Origin: Syntrophomonas sp964422685
Lineage (GTDB): Bacteria; Bacillota; Syntrophomonadia; Syntrophomonadales; Syntrophomonadaceae
DNA: 7,443 nt
Direction: 5' to 3'
Assembly (NCBI GenBank): GCA_964422685.1
Contig: CAYRCG010000104.1
Location: 1-7,443 of the forward strand
The notes under the pieces were generated by a model. The model had not been told where the DNA came from, ran no database searches, and saw only the letters and a program-made list of their open reading frames with translations. Below, in pieces: positions 1 to 5,959 of this stretch; the first letter of the stretch is position 1; every line of letters begins with the position of its first letter. The position numbers and the translations under genes were made by a program.

Positions 1-145
1 GTTGCCCATGCGTAGGCGGCGAGCAGTATATTCTATTAAGCCGCCTATTACGAAGCTATTTTCATACTAACTCCCTTGACCTAAGATCGCAAACAATGAT
101 GAAAAGGGGGCTTGAGGGCTCTTGAACGGTAAGGAATAGCGGGTA
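1..145 (+). repeat. Left arm of a 145-bp inverted repeat
   Basis: Bases 1-145 match the reverse complement of 7289-7433 without gaps, 131 of 145 positions by my count (about 90 percent). The first 55 bases are identical. There are 2 differences in 1-70 and 12 in 71-145, and identity is high again in 121-145 (24/25). Bases 13-20 (TAGGCGGC) and 40-47 (GCCGCCTA) can form an 8-bp stem. A reading frame crosses 2-67 and stops at TAA 68-70. The arm starts at the window edge, so it may continue outside. I do not recognise the family. It could be the inward end of an insertion sequence or a dispersed intergenic repeat. Confidence 0.93.
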
Positions 146-156
146 ATTACCAATAC

Positions 157-208
157 CCCCTCACTCCTCACTCCTCACCCCTCACCCCTCACTCCTCACT
201 CCTCACCA
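157..208 (+). repeat. Heptamer tandem repeat, seven CYCCTCA units
   Basis: Seven consecutive 7-bp units run from 157 to 205: CCCCTCA, CTCCTCA, CTCCTCA, CCCCTCA, CCCCTCA, CTCCTCA, CTCCTCA, closed by CCA at 206-208. Only the second base varies, between C and T. The + strand of the tract is entirely C, T and A with no G. A shorter, more degenerate version sits at the same place beside the right repeat arm, so the tract looks like a variable-copy-number part of the same repeat family. A 7-bp unit would shift frame every repeat, and no coding role is apparent. Confidence 0.93.
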
Positions 209-370
209 TTTCATACTAACCCCCATGTTCAGGGACCCCTCTTCATCCGTTACTAATAAGAAAGTGGCATGGAACTAGGCAATTTGGTAAAAATATTAAA
301 GAATATCTGTTATTATGTTTAAAAGGAGAAAAATCAGCCAGGTTTTTCACAATGCCGGGAGGAAAGCGAT
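209..370 (+). other. folE upstream region with partial repeat copy
   Basis: Bases 209-225 (TTTCATACTAACCCCCA) nearly duplicate 60-76 inside the left repeat arm. They resemble the right arm even more closely around the CCCCCATG stretch. From about 230 the sequence becomes unique and AT-rich and holds the candidate folE promoter and the ribosome binding site GGGAGGA at 357-363. I see no gene and no tetrahydrofolate-riboswitch core here. Confidence 0.6.
308..316 (+). promoter_or_regulatory. Candidate extended -10 promoter for folE
   Basis: TGT-TATTAT at 308-316 fits an extended -10 element (TGn followed by a 5/6 match to TATAAT). It lies in an AT-rich stretch with no good -35 hexamer at 16-18 bp. 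Transcription would begin near 323, leaving a leader of about 48 nt before the folE start. The assignment rests on this motif and its position only. Confidence 0.35.
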
Positions 371-949
371 ATGCCAGGAAAAACTATAGACCATGATAAA
401 ATAGAAGCAGCTGTCCGCATGATACTAGAAGCAATCGGCGAAGATCCGGAACGGGAAGGTTTGCAAAACACCCCTAACAGGGTGGCTCGCATGTATAGTG
501 AAATATTCGCCGGTATGAATTCCGACCCTAGGGAATTTTTGAAGGTTTCCTTTACAGAGTTTCATGATGAGCTAGTTCTGGTTAAGGATATTCCCTTGTA
601 TTCCATCTGTGAGCATCACCTGCTTCCCTTCTATGGGAAGGCCCATGTAGCCTATATACCCCGCGGAGGCAAGGTAGTGGGGATTAGCAAATTGGCCCGG
701 GTAGCAGAAGCCTATGCCTTGCGCCCCCAGTTGCAGGAAAGACTAACTTCTCAAATAGCTGATTGTATATATGATAGCTTGCGCCCTTTTGGAGTAGCAG
801 TAGTAATTGCGGCAGAACACATGTGTATGACTATGAGGGGGATACGCAAACCGGGAGCCTTAACCGTTAGTTCGGCTGTCCGGGGCATCTTTGAAACCAG
901 ACCGGAAACTAGGGCAGAAGTATTTTCTCTTATCAATCAGAAAGGTTAA
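371..949 (+). CDS. folE: GTP cyclohydrolase I
   Basis: This 192-residue protein is a full-length FolE. The family hydrolyses GTP to 7,8-dihydroneopterin triphosphate and formate, the first step of folate (and other pterin) synthesis, as a cytosolic homodecamer. The zinc-site motif CEHHLLPFYGKAHVAYIP starts at residue 80, and HMCMTMRGIRKPGA at 150-163 supplies the second cysteine. The expected zinc ligands are Cys80, His83 and Cys152. The family signature LRPQLQERLT lies at 117-126. The N-terminus carries the usual GEDPEREGLQNTPNRVARM segment. The ATG is preceded by GGGAGGA with 7-nt spacing. The gene stands alone on the + strand, between the left repeat arm and a hairpin that starts one base after the stop, and faces fhs convergently. 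Nothing suggests damage. Confidence 0.97.
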   Translation: MPGKTIDHDKIEAAVRMILEAIGEDPEREGLQNTPNRVARMYSEIFAGMNSDPREFLKVSFTEFHDELVLVKDIPLYSICEHHLLPFYGKAHVAYIPRGGKVVGISKLARVAEAYALRPQLQERLTSQIADCIYDSLRPFGVAVVIAAEHMCMTMRGIRKPGALTVSSAVRGIFETRPETRAEVFSLINQKG

Positions 950-979
950 ATGGCAGCAGGGGCTTCTCCCTGCTGCCAT
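950..979 (+). terminator. Strong hairpin directly after folE
   Basis: ATGGCAGCAGGG (950-961) pairs perfectly with CCCTGCTGCCAT (968-979) around the loop GCTTCT, giving a 12-bp GC-rich stem one base after the folE stop. No T-run follows on the + strand, so it is not a textbook intrinsic terminator. Read on the minus strand the stem is followed by TTAACCTTT, so it could also back up termination coming from fhs. A 3'-end stabilising role is equally possible. Confidence 0.6.
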
Positions 980-1144
980 AAGTTAGCCATCTATTCAGCT
1001 GCAACCCAAAACCAAAACTCCTCACAATCCTCATGCACTACGTGCACCACGATAAACGAAATGGGTCAGGGCGCATCCGCTGTTTAATGGTTGAGTTATT
1101 ATCAGCGTCCATCAGCTCCCGAAGGGCCAGCGTAAATCTGCGTT

Positions 1145-1173
1145 TAAAAATCCCTGTCATAGCAATGACGGGA
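1145..1173 (-). terminator. Rho-independent terminator for fhs
   Basis: On the minus strand, TCCCGTCAT and ATGACAGGGA form a 9-bp stem with one bulged base and a four-base loop (1151-1173). The stem is followed at once by TTTTTA (1145-1150). It lies 17 bp past the fhs stop codon. Stem, loop and U-run together fit an intrinsic terminator for fhs or the whole minus-strand operon. Confidence 0.8.
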
Positions 1174-1190
1174 GCGTTCGATATCTGGGG

Positions 1191-2858
1191 TTAGAATAAA
1201 CCCACTATTTCCCCGTCAGGCTTTATATCTATGCCTTCCGCCGCCGGTACTTTTCCTAGGCCGGGCATAGTCATAATATCACCCGCCAAGGCGACTACAA
1301 ATCCGGCGCCGGCCGATAACCTTACCTGCCTTATGTTAGCTTCAAAACCAGTAGGTCTGCCTAATAGTTGGGCATTATCCGAAAGCGAATACTGGGTCTT
1401 GGCTATGCATACCGGCAGTTCTCCGAAACCAGTTTCTTCATATTTTTGCAACATCCTGTCAGCCTCTGCCGTATATTTTATACTGCCGGCACCATAGATC
1501 TCCCGGCAAATAGTATCTATCTTGTTTTTAAGTGGTTGGTTTAAATCATAGAGAAACTTAAACTGACTTTCCTGAGCAGTGGCCAATACCAATTTTTCCG
1601 CTAGGTCTATACCGCCTTCGCCGCCCTCGGCCCAGACCCGGGAAATAGATACTGCGGTTTGCATAGCCGCACACTGGTCAAATACGTATTCTATTTCTTT
1701 GTCGGTATCGCTGGGGAACTCGTTTAGAGCCACAACTGCGGGAACACCATACTTCTGGATGTTTTCCAGATGTTTTTTCAAGTTCTCCAAACCCGCGGCT
1801 AATGCTTCCAAGTTTTCCTCACCTAGTTTATCCTTTTTCACCCCTCCATGGTGTTTCAGCGCCCTTATGCTAGCAACTAATACAACCGCGTCAGGCTGCA
1901 TTTTGCCATAGCGGCATACAATATCAAAGAATTTTTCCGCCCCTAGATCGGCACCAAAACCGGCTTCAGTTATCATATAATCAGCTAGTTTAACCCCCAG
2001 CCGGGTAGCAACAATACTGTTGGCCCCATGGGCTATGTTAGCAAAAGGCCCCCCGTGGATAAAAGCCGGGGTGTTTTCCAGGGTCTGTACTAGATTTGGC
2101 TTTATCGCATCCTTCATTAAAAGGGCCATAGAGCCAGCTGCTTTCAAATCGCCGGCCGTTACAGCCTGTCCGCCCCGGTTGTAAGCCACAACAATTCTGG
2201 CAAAGCGTTTTTTCAAATCCATTAGATCCGTAGCCAGACAAAGGGCGGCCATAACTTCGGAGGCTACCGATATATCAAAGCCCGATTCCCGCGGGACCCC
2301 ATTTATTCTTCCTCCTAAGCCCAAAACCACATTTCTAAGAACCCTTTCGTTCAGATCCATTACTCGGCGCCAAACGATTTGGCGGGAATCAATATCCAAT
2401 TCATTGCCTTGATGCAGATGATTGTCCATCAGAGCAGCTAATAGGTTATGGGCAGTCGTAACTGCGTGGATATCACCGGTAAAATGAAGGTTAATATCTT
2501 CCATCGGTACCACCTGGGCATAACCACCCCCGGTTGCACCACCCTTTATGCCGAAAACCGGGCCTAAAGAGGGCTCGCGGAGCGCAATTATAGCTTTCTT
2601 GCCAATTTTGTTGAGTGCTTGTCCCAGGCCGATAGTAGTCGTTGTCTTACCTTCCCCCGCTGGGGTAGGGCTAATAGCGGTTACCAGTACCAGCTTCCCC
2701 GGGGGCCGGTCTTGTATCCTTTGCATGATATCCAAAGAAATTTTGGCCTTATAAGGGCCATACAGTTCTAGTTCGCCGGGTTCTATACCGATTCCGGCAG
2801 ATATTTCCGCTATAGGTTGCATTTTCGAACTTTGGGCTATTTCCACATCACTTTTCAT
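1191..2858 (-). CDS. fhs: Formate-tetrahydrofolate ligase
   Basis: The 555-residue protein is a full-length formyltetrahydrofolate synthetase. The family makes 10-formyl-THF from formate, THF and ATP in the cytosol. It is the formate entry step of the methyl branch of the Wood-Ljungdahl pathway and supplies purine and formyl-Met synthesis. Visible motifs are the P-loop region PTPAGEGKTTTTIGLGQAL at 64-82, EPSLGPVFGIKGGATGGGYA from residue 95, FTGD at 126-129 and ESGFDISVASEVMA at 191-204. The C-terminal MTMPGLGKVPAAEGID is also typical. The start has GGGGGAAG (2865-2872) 6 nt upstream, and MKSDVEIAQ matches the family N-terminus. A candidate sigma-A promoter lies in the 93-bp gap behind spmB and a terminator lies downstream. 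The gene can therefore be transcribed alone although it follows the sporulation genes on the same strand. Confidence 0.98.
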   Translation of the reverse strand: MKSDVEIAQSSKMQPIAEISAGIGIEPGELELYGPYKAKISLDIMQRIQDRPPGKLVLVTAISPTPAGEGKTTTTIGLGQALNKIGKKAIIALREPSLGPVFGIKGGATGGGYAQVVPMEDINLHFTGDIHAVTTAHNLLAALMDNHLHQGNELDIDSRQIVWRRVMDLNERVLRNVVLGLGGRINGVPRESGFDISVASEVMAALCLATDLMDLKKRFARIVVAYNRGGQAVTAGDLKAAGSMALLMKDAIKPNLVQTLENTPAFIHGGPFANIAHGANSIVATRLGVKLADYMITEAGFGADLGAEKFFDIVCRYGKMQPDAVVLVASIRALKHHGGVKKDKLGEENLEALAAGLENLKKHLENIQKYGVPAVVALNEFPSDTDKEIEYVFDQCAAMQTAVSISRVWAEGGEGGIDLAEKLVLATAQESQFKFLYDLNQPLKNKIDTICREIYGAGSIKYTAEADRMLQKYEETGFGELPVCIAKTQYSLSDNAQLLGRPTGFEANIRQVRLSAGAGFVVALAGDIMTMPGLGKVPAAEGIDIKPDGEIVGLF

Positions 2859-2907
2859 CTGTTACTTCCCCCATTACCATATTATTTTGATTATTATTGC
2901 CAAAAAC

Positions 2908-2936
2908 ATTTTATAGTATTTTTCCCCTCAGGGCAA
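2908..2936 (-). promoter_or_regulatory. Candidate sigma-A promoter for fhs
   Basis: On the minus strand TTGCCC (2931-2936) and TAAAAT (2908-2913) are separated by exactly 17 bp. They match the -35 and -10 consensus at 4/6 and 5/6. A start near 2901 would give a leader of about 42 nt before the fhs ATG. It sits in the gap between spmB and fhs, which suggests that fhs can be expressed independently of the genes upstream. Confidence 0.5.
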
Positions 2937-2951
2937 ATATGCTTTTGATAA

Positions 2952-3488
2952 TCAGCGAAATAGTAGATTGCAGATATACACCGCAGCAAGAAAACCGCTT
3001 ATATCGGCGGTTAAACCTGTAATGAGGGAATAGCGATATTTTTTAATTCCTACGGAGCCAAAATATACGGTCAACACAAAGAAGGTAGTATCAGTAGTGC
3101 CCTGCATAACGGAAGCCATGCGGCCAATAAAGGAATCAGCGCCATATATTTTCATTATTTCCGTAGACATACCTAATACGGCACTGCCAGAAAGGGGGCG
3201 CATAATAGCTAAAGGGAGAATTTCGGAAGGGGCACCGATAAGTGCAGTCAAAGGAGCGACAGCCCGGCTGAGGTAGTCCATGGCCCCGGAAGCTCTAAAA
3301 ACAGAAATGGCCACCATCATCCCCACCAAAAACGGTATGATTTTAATCGCGGTATAAAAGCCCTGCTCCGCACCCTCGACAAAGCTTTCATAGACAGGCA
3401 CTTTTTTAAACATTCCATAAAGGGGTACGACTAGTAGAAGAAAAGGGATGGCCCATTGGGAAATCACATTCAGTACATTTAGCAGCAC
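2952..3488 (-). CDS. spmB: Spore maturation protein B
   Basis: This 178-residue membrane protein belongs to the SpmB/nucleoside-recognition (Gate) family. In Bacillus subtilis SpmA and SpmB are needed for full dehydration of the spore core; the transported molecule is unknown. Hydrophobic segments lie at about 13-27, 47-66, 86-108, 134-148 and 156-176. Conserved family stretches are PFLVGMMVAISVFRASGAMD (52-71), MRPLSGSAVLG (96-106) and QGTTDTTFFVLTVYFGSVGI (129-148). The start is a GTG immediately after the spmA stop, with no base between them. The G-rich Shine-Dalgarno GGGGGGAAG lies inside the end of spmA, 6 nt before the GTG, so translational coupling with spmA is likely. No dacB gene, the usual partner in Bacillus, lies in the window. 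Confidence 0.95.
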   Translation of the reverse strand: MLLNVLNVISQWAIPFLLLVVPLYGMFKKVPVYESFVEGAEQGFYTAIKIIPFLVGMMVAISVFRASGAMDYLSRAVAPLTALIGAPSEILPLAIMRPLSGSAVLGMSTEIMKIYGADSFIGRMASVMQGTTDTTFFVLTVYFGSVGIKKYRYSLITGLTADISGFLAAVYICNLLFR

Positions 3489-4091
3489 TTAACGCTTCCC
3501 CCCCCAGGGGCTGCGGGTCCGGAACCAGTAATCCAAGCTAACACCCATAAGCATAGCGATACTAGTAGCAAAAATACAAGCTCCGACTATTTCCGTTGGG
3601 TTGGCTGAGCCTAAGGATACCCTTACCCCAATAATTGTGGCAGGGATAAGGGTAATACAAGAGGTGTTTAAAGCTAAAAAGGTGCACATAGCCGTAGATG
3701 CTTCGGAGGAATCAGGATTGAGCTTTTGCATTTCCTGCATTGCCCGCATTCCAAAAGGGGTAGCTGCATTACCCAAACCTAAGATGTTGGCGCTTAGATT
3801 TAGTATAATAGCCCCTAAGGCGGGGTGCTCCGGTGGGATGCTAGGAAACAAGCGTATCATCACCGGTTTCATTACACGAGCGAGGGCCTGTACTAACCCT
3901 CCCTTTTCGGCTATCTTCATAATACCTAACCACAAAGCCATTATGCCCACTAAATCGATACATATTTTAACCGCTCCCTGGGCAGCAGAAAGCGCAGCCT
4001 CGCTCACAACTTCTATATTGCCGTTAAGCGCAGCCACTATGATTCCGGTAGCCAGCAAAAGAAACCACACTATATTCAGCAACTTTTCCAT
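3489..4091 (-). CDS. spmA: Spore maturation protein A
   Basis: SpmA is the partner of SpmB and has the same membrane-embedded Gate domain; both act in spore core dehydration. With the ATG at 4091 it is 200 residues long. Visible family motifs are LWLGIMKIAEKGGL (53-66), SANILGLGNAATPFGMRAM (100-118) and LALNTSCITLIPATIIGVR (139-157). A hydrophobic N-terminal helix starts at about residue 5. The start is uncertain. The frame also allows TTG at 4103, adding MSER, but that codon has no clear Shine-Dalgarno. The ATG has GGAGAGG pressed against it and gives an N-terminus closer to the family. The stop abuts spmB directly. The 93-bp gap to ytfJ shows no convincing promoter or terminator. Confidence 0.94.
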   Translation of the reverse strand: MEKLLNIVWFLLLATGIIVAALNGNIEVVSEAALSAAQGAVKICIDLVGIMALWLGIMKIAEKGGLVQALARVMKPVMIRLFPSIPPEHPALGAIILNLSANILGLGNAATPFGMRAMQEMQKLNPDSSEASTAMCTFLALNTSCITLIPATIIGVRVSLGSANPTEIVGACIFATSIAMLMGVSLDYWFRTRSPWGGKR

Positions 4092-4184
4092 CCTCTCCGA
4101 CAATGCAGGTCTTTATGAAGACTATGATTTTGCTGAATAAATTAGAACTCGCCGCTTTCCGTTGTCCTGATGCCTTTATATAGG

Positions 4185-4595
4185 CTAAATTCCGGAAAAA
4201 CTATTTTTCCTTTTGCATAACCCCTCCATTTTATCTATAATCTGCGGAGCCAGATCCACCAACCGTTCTGCCAAATGATTACCATTGACCGATAATAGCC
4301 TGACATCATTCATTCTTACTACTAAAAAACCCATAGGCCGGACCGAAACACCTGCACCACTTCCGCCTGCAAAAGGTAATTCTGTGCTTTTGGCGGAAGC
4401 ACTTAGTTCATATTCGCCCCCACCCGCTGCAAAGCCGCAGGCAACCTGGGATATGGGAATTATCACGGTGCCATCGTTAGTTTCTACCGGGTCCCCAACT
4501 ACTGTATTTACATCAACCATATCTTTGATACTTTGCATCGCTGTCTGCATGAGACTCTCTATCGGATGGTTCTGCTCCTGACCCTGTGCTTCCAT
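4185..4595 (-). CDS. ytfJ: GerW family sporulation protein YtfJ
   Basis: The 136-residue protein is a full-length YtfJ/GerW family member. In B. subtilis YtfJ is a forespore protein made early in sporulation and linked to germination; its biochemical role is not known. The N-terminal HPIESLMQTAMQSIKDMVDV (10-29) followed by NTVVGDPVE (30-38) is diagnostic. The glycine-rich core CGFAAGGGEYE (53-63) and GGSGAGVSVRP (77-87) also matches. The C-terminal half ends in a helix rich in charged residues. No signal peptide is visible, so it is probably cytosolic. GGAGG lies 7 nt before the ATG (4603-4607). It follows the DUF2953 gene by 43 bp, the same pairing as ytfI-ytfJ in Bacillus, and probably shares its transcript. 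Confidence 0.95.
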   Translation of the reverse strand: MEAQGQEQNHPIESLMQTAMQSIKDMVDVNTVVGDPVETNDGTVIIPISQVACGFAAGGGEYELSASAKSTELPFAGGSGAGVSVRPMGFLVVRMNDVRLLSVNGNHLAERLVDLAPQIIDKMEGLCKRKNSFSGI

Positions 4596-4638
4596 TTATA
4601 TACCTCCATCGTTGATTTCTGCTAACGCCCTTGCTATT

Positions 4639-5304
4639 CTAAGCGTAGCGAGGAACTTTATCTATTTTTTTTGCCGGCGATTGCGATCCCCGGGACATGG
4701 TATTATCCCCCATTTTTTTAAGCAACAACTTTCTAACAACTATAAATATAATATGTACTAATCGCATCTTTACTATGCAATATAGGCGACTGGTTAGCCT
4801 TTTTCCTGAAAAATCCGGCTGCACTTTTATTTTCATTAGCTCCAAGCGTTTTCGGGCACTTATAAAAGCGATGATGTTTCCTTTTATAGCCCATAAACCT
4901 CCGCTGCAGATAGCAGTATCCATAGCATCTCCCAAACCGATATATGTTTCCCAATCTAGTTTTTCCAGCCGAAGTTTACGTCCACCCGACATAATTACAT
5001 CCAATATGCCTATCTGGGAAGAATAACCTACCCTATTGTATTGTTGCAATTTAGTGATAAATAAATCAGCTTTTTGGCAGATACCTTCTAAGGATAAGTC
5101 AAGCTGACTTTCAAACTGATGCCGGAGTTTTCGGCGGAAGGGGCGAAAGAGAGGATTTAATTGTATAAGGATTATTTTATTTCTATCGTTGTCGGTGCCT
5201 TCGTCAGGTAATAGCTCTATAAGTATTTCTACTTTTAGATAGATACGTGTTATCAGGGCTAAACCCAGGGCAAATAGAAAGAAACAGACATAGCAGAGTT
5301 TCAT
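4639..5304 (-). CDS. DUF2953 family protein, YtfI-like
   Basis: This protein of about 221 residues resembles the DUF2953 family (YtfI of Bacillus), whose function is unknown. The call rests on three things: an N-terminal membrane anchor (CYVCFFLFALGLALITRI, first 22 residues), the core WETYIGLGDAMDTAICSGGL (about 118-137), and KVQPDF and CIVKMRLVHII near the C-terminus. Its place directly upstream of ytfJ supports the call. The tail is basic and probably disordered. I chose the ATG at 5304 because AGGAG (5315-5319) lies 10 nt before it. The in-frame ATG at 5313 has that Shine-Dalgarno only 1 nt away. The likely topology is a single-pass membrane protein with a soluble domain. A sporulation-type promoter candidate lies just upstream. 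Confidence 0.87.
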   Translation of the reverse strand: MKLCYVCFFLFALGLALITRIYLKVEILIELLPDEGTDNDRNKIILIQLNPLFRPFRRKLRHQFESQLDLSLEGICQKADLFITKLQQYNRVGYSSQIGILDVIMSGGRKLRLEKLDWETYIGLGDAMDTAICSGGLWAIKGNIIAFISARKRLELMKIKVQPDFSGKRLTSRLYCIVKMRLVHIIFIVVRKLLLKKMGDNTMSRGSQSPAKKIDKVPRYA

Positions 5305-5328
5305 TTCTCCCATTCTCCTATTTTTCCA

Positions 5329-5357
5329 TATTATTCCCCAGGATAAGAGGCTTATGC
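5329..5357 (-). promoter_or_regulatory. Candidate forespore (sigma-G/F-like) promoter
   Basis: On the minus strand GCATA (5353-5357), a 17-bp spacer and AATAATA (5329-5335) fit the sigma-G form GYATA-N17/18-CATNNTA apart from the first -10 base. The overlapping GGGAATAATA also fits the sigma-F -10 form GGNNANANT, though its spacer to GCATA would be 14 bp. It lies in the 54-bp gap before the DUF2953-ytfJ pair, whose Bacillus counterparts are made in the forespore. The predicted transcript start, near 5322, leaves a leader of about 18 nt to the ATG at 5304. Confidence 0.42.
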
Positions 5358-5358
5358 A

Positions 5359-5928
5359 TTATGGCTTTTTTAGGTTCTGCTTTAGTTCTTCAATGAGTCT
5401 TTCTATAGCGGTTATTACCTTAAATACTTCGTCATCAATACGCATATTGTGGCGGCCCATGCGGAAGAAGGGGCAATGTAAATTATAATTGCTTATTTTC
5501 TTATCAATCCTTTGCAAAGTGAAACGGCTCTCCGCATAGAAATGGGCCTTTTTATTATCATATCTTTTTTGGGCCGGTGTATTATGTTCTTTGGAATAAA
5601 AAATGGCCGTATAACGTTTAAAATGCTCCACCTCTTGCCAAAATACTTCTATTTCATGGTCTATTTCCTTCCCTATTTCTATCCAATGTGGAGCAAAATC
5701 ATTATCCTTTAATATCTTAAAAGCCATACGCAACTCCGGAGGCTCGTAGGGGTTTTCCTCTAAAGAAATAGGTTTTCCGCTTCCGGCCAAATTGTCAAAT
5801 GCTCCACGTTCTTGGGCTTTAAGTATCTGGTTTTCCACCAAATCCCGGGTGCTGCTCATGTAACGAGCTATTTTTTTCCCCTGTTGGGCCTTAATTTTTA
5901 TTTCTTCTTCGATAGACCTTTCTGCCAC
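5359..5928 (-). CDS. DUF1992 (DnaJC28-like domain) protein
   Basis: The protein has a DUF1992 domain, named after the conserved part of DnaJ homologue subfamily C member 28; no J domain is present and the function is unknown. The diagnostic stretch lies at about residues 29-88 and includes ENQILKAQERGAFDNLAGSG, KPISLEENP and PPELRMAFKILKDNDFAP. The remaining 100 residues are charged, helical and basic, with no recognised motif. I set the start at GTG 5928 (189 residues) because a full AAGGAGG lies 8 nt upstream (5937-5943). The longer frame back to ATG 5964 would have to translate that Shine-Dalgarno as Lys-Glu-Val. The gene sits between scpB and the DUF2953 gene with gaps of 66 and 54 bp. 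It is probably cytosolic. Confidence 0.9.
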   Translation of the reverse strand: MAERSIEEEIKIKAQQGKKIARYMSSTRDLVENQILKAQERGAFDNLAGSGKPISLEENPYEPPELRMAFKILKDNDFAPHWIEIGKEIDHEIEVFWQEVEHFKRYTAIFYSKEHNTPAQKRYDNKKAHFYAESRFTLQRIDKKISNYNLHCPFFRMGRHNMRIDDEVFKVITAIERLIEELKQNLKKP

Positions 5929-5936
5929 TGGCGAAA

Positions 5937-5943
5937 CCTCCTT
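5937..5943 (-). promoter_or_regulatory. Shine-Dalgarno fixing the DUF1992 start
   Basis: AAGGAGG on the minus strand is complementary to the 16S rRNA 3' end and stands 8 nt before GTG 5926-5928. Because it lies inside the longer open frame from ATG 5964, it decides for the internal GTG start. Confidence 0.8.
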
Positions 5944-5959
5944 AGCAATAGAAAACCCG

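Noticed and set aside
157..208. CRISPR array
   Set aside because: The units are 7 bp long and directly adjacent, with no spacers, and no cas gene is present.
226..370. Tetrahydrofolate riboswitch before folE
   Set aside because: I looked for the conserved core and paired elements of that class and found none; the same holds for the 93-bp gap before fhs.
1034..1046. Palindrome TGCAC-TAC-GTGCA between folE and fhs
   Set aside because: A 5-bp arm is expected by chance in this length and nothing around it suggests an operator.
1579..1911. + strand open frame opposite fhs
   Set aside because: It is antisense to conserved fhs sequence and shows no recognisable protein; a shadow of the codon bias.
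2924..2936. Terminator after spmB
   Set aside because: CCC-TGA-GGG would be a stem of only about 3 bp. The bases fit better as spacer and -35 of a promoter for fhs.
3601..4140. Long + strand open frame opposite spmA
   Set aside because: It is antisense to a well-conserved membrane gene, shows no family motif and has no Shine-Dalgarno; it is a frame shadow.
4194..4210. Inverted repeat GGAAAAA-CTA-TTTTTCC at the end of ytfJ
   Set aside because: It is an AT-rich 7-bp stem with a 3-base loop inside coding sequence and with no T-run on the minus strand; likely chance.
4285..4581. + strand open frame opposite ytfJ
   Set aside because: It mirrors the conserved ytfJ frame and has no motif or ribosome binding site of its own.
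4621..4649. Hairpin between the DUF2953 gene and ytfJ
   Set aside because: The stem (GCTACGC with GCGTTAGC) needs a bulge, overlaps the last codons and has no U-run; too weak to call.
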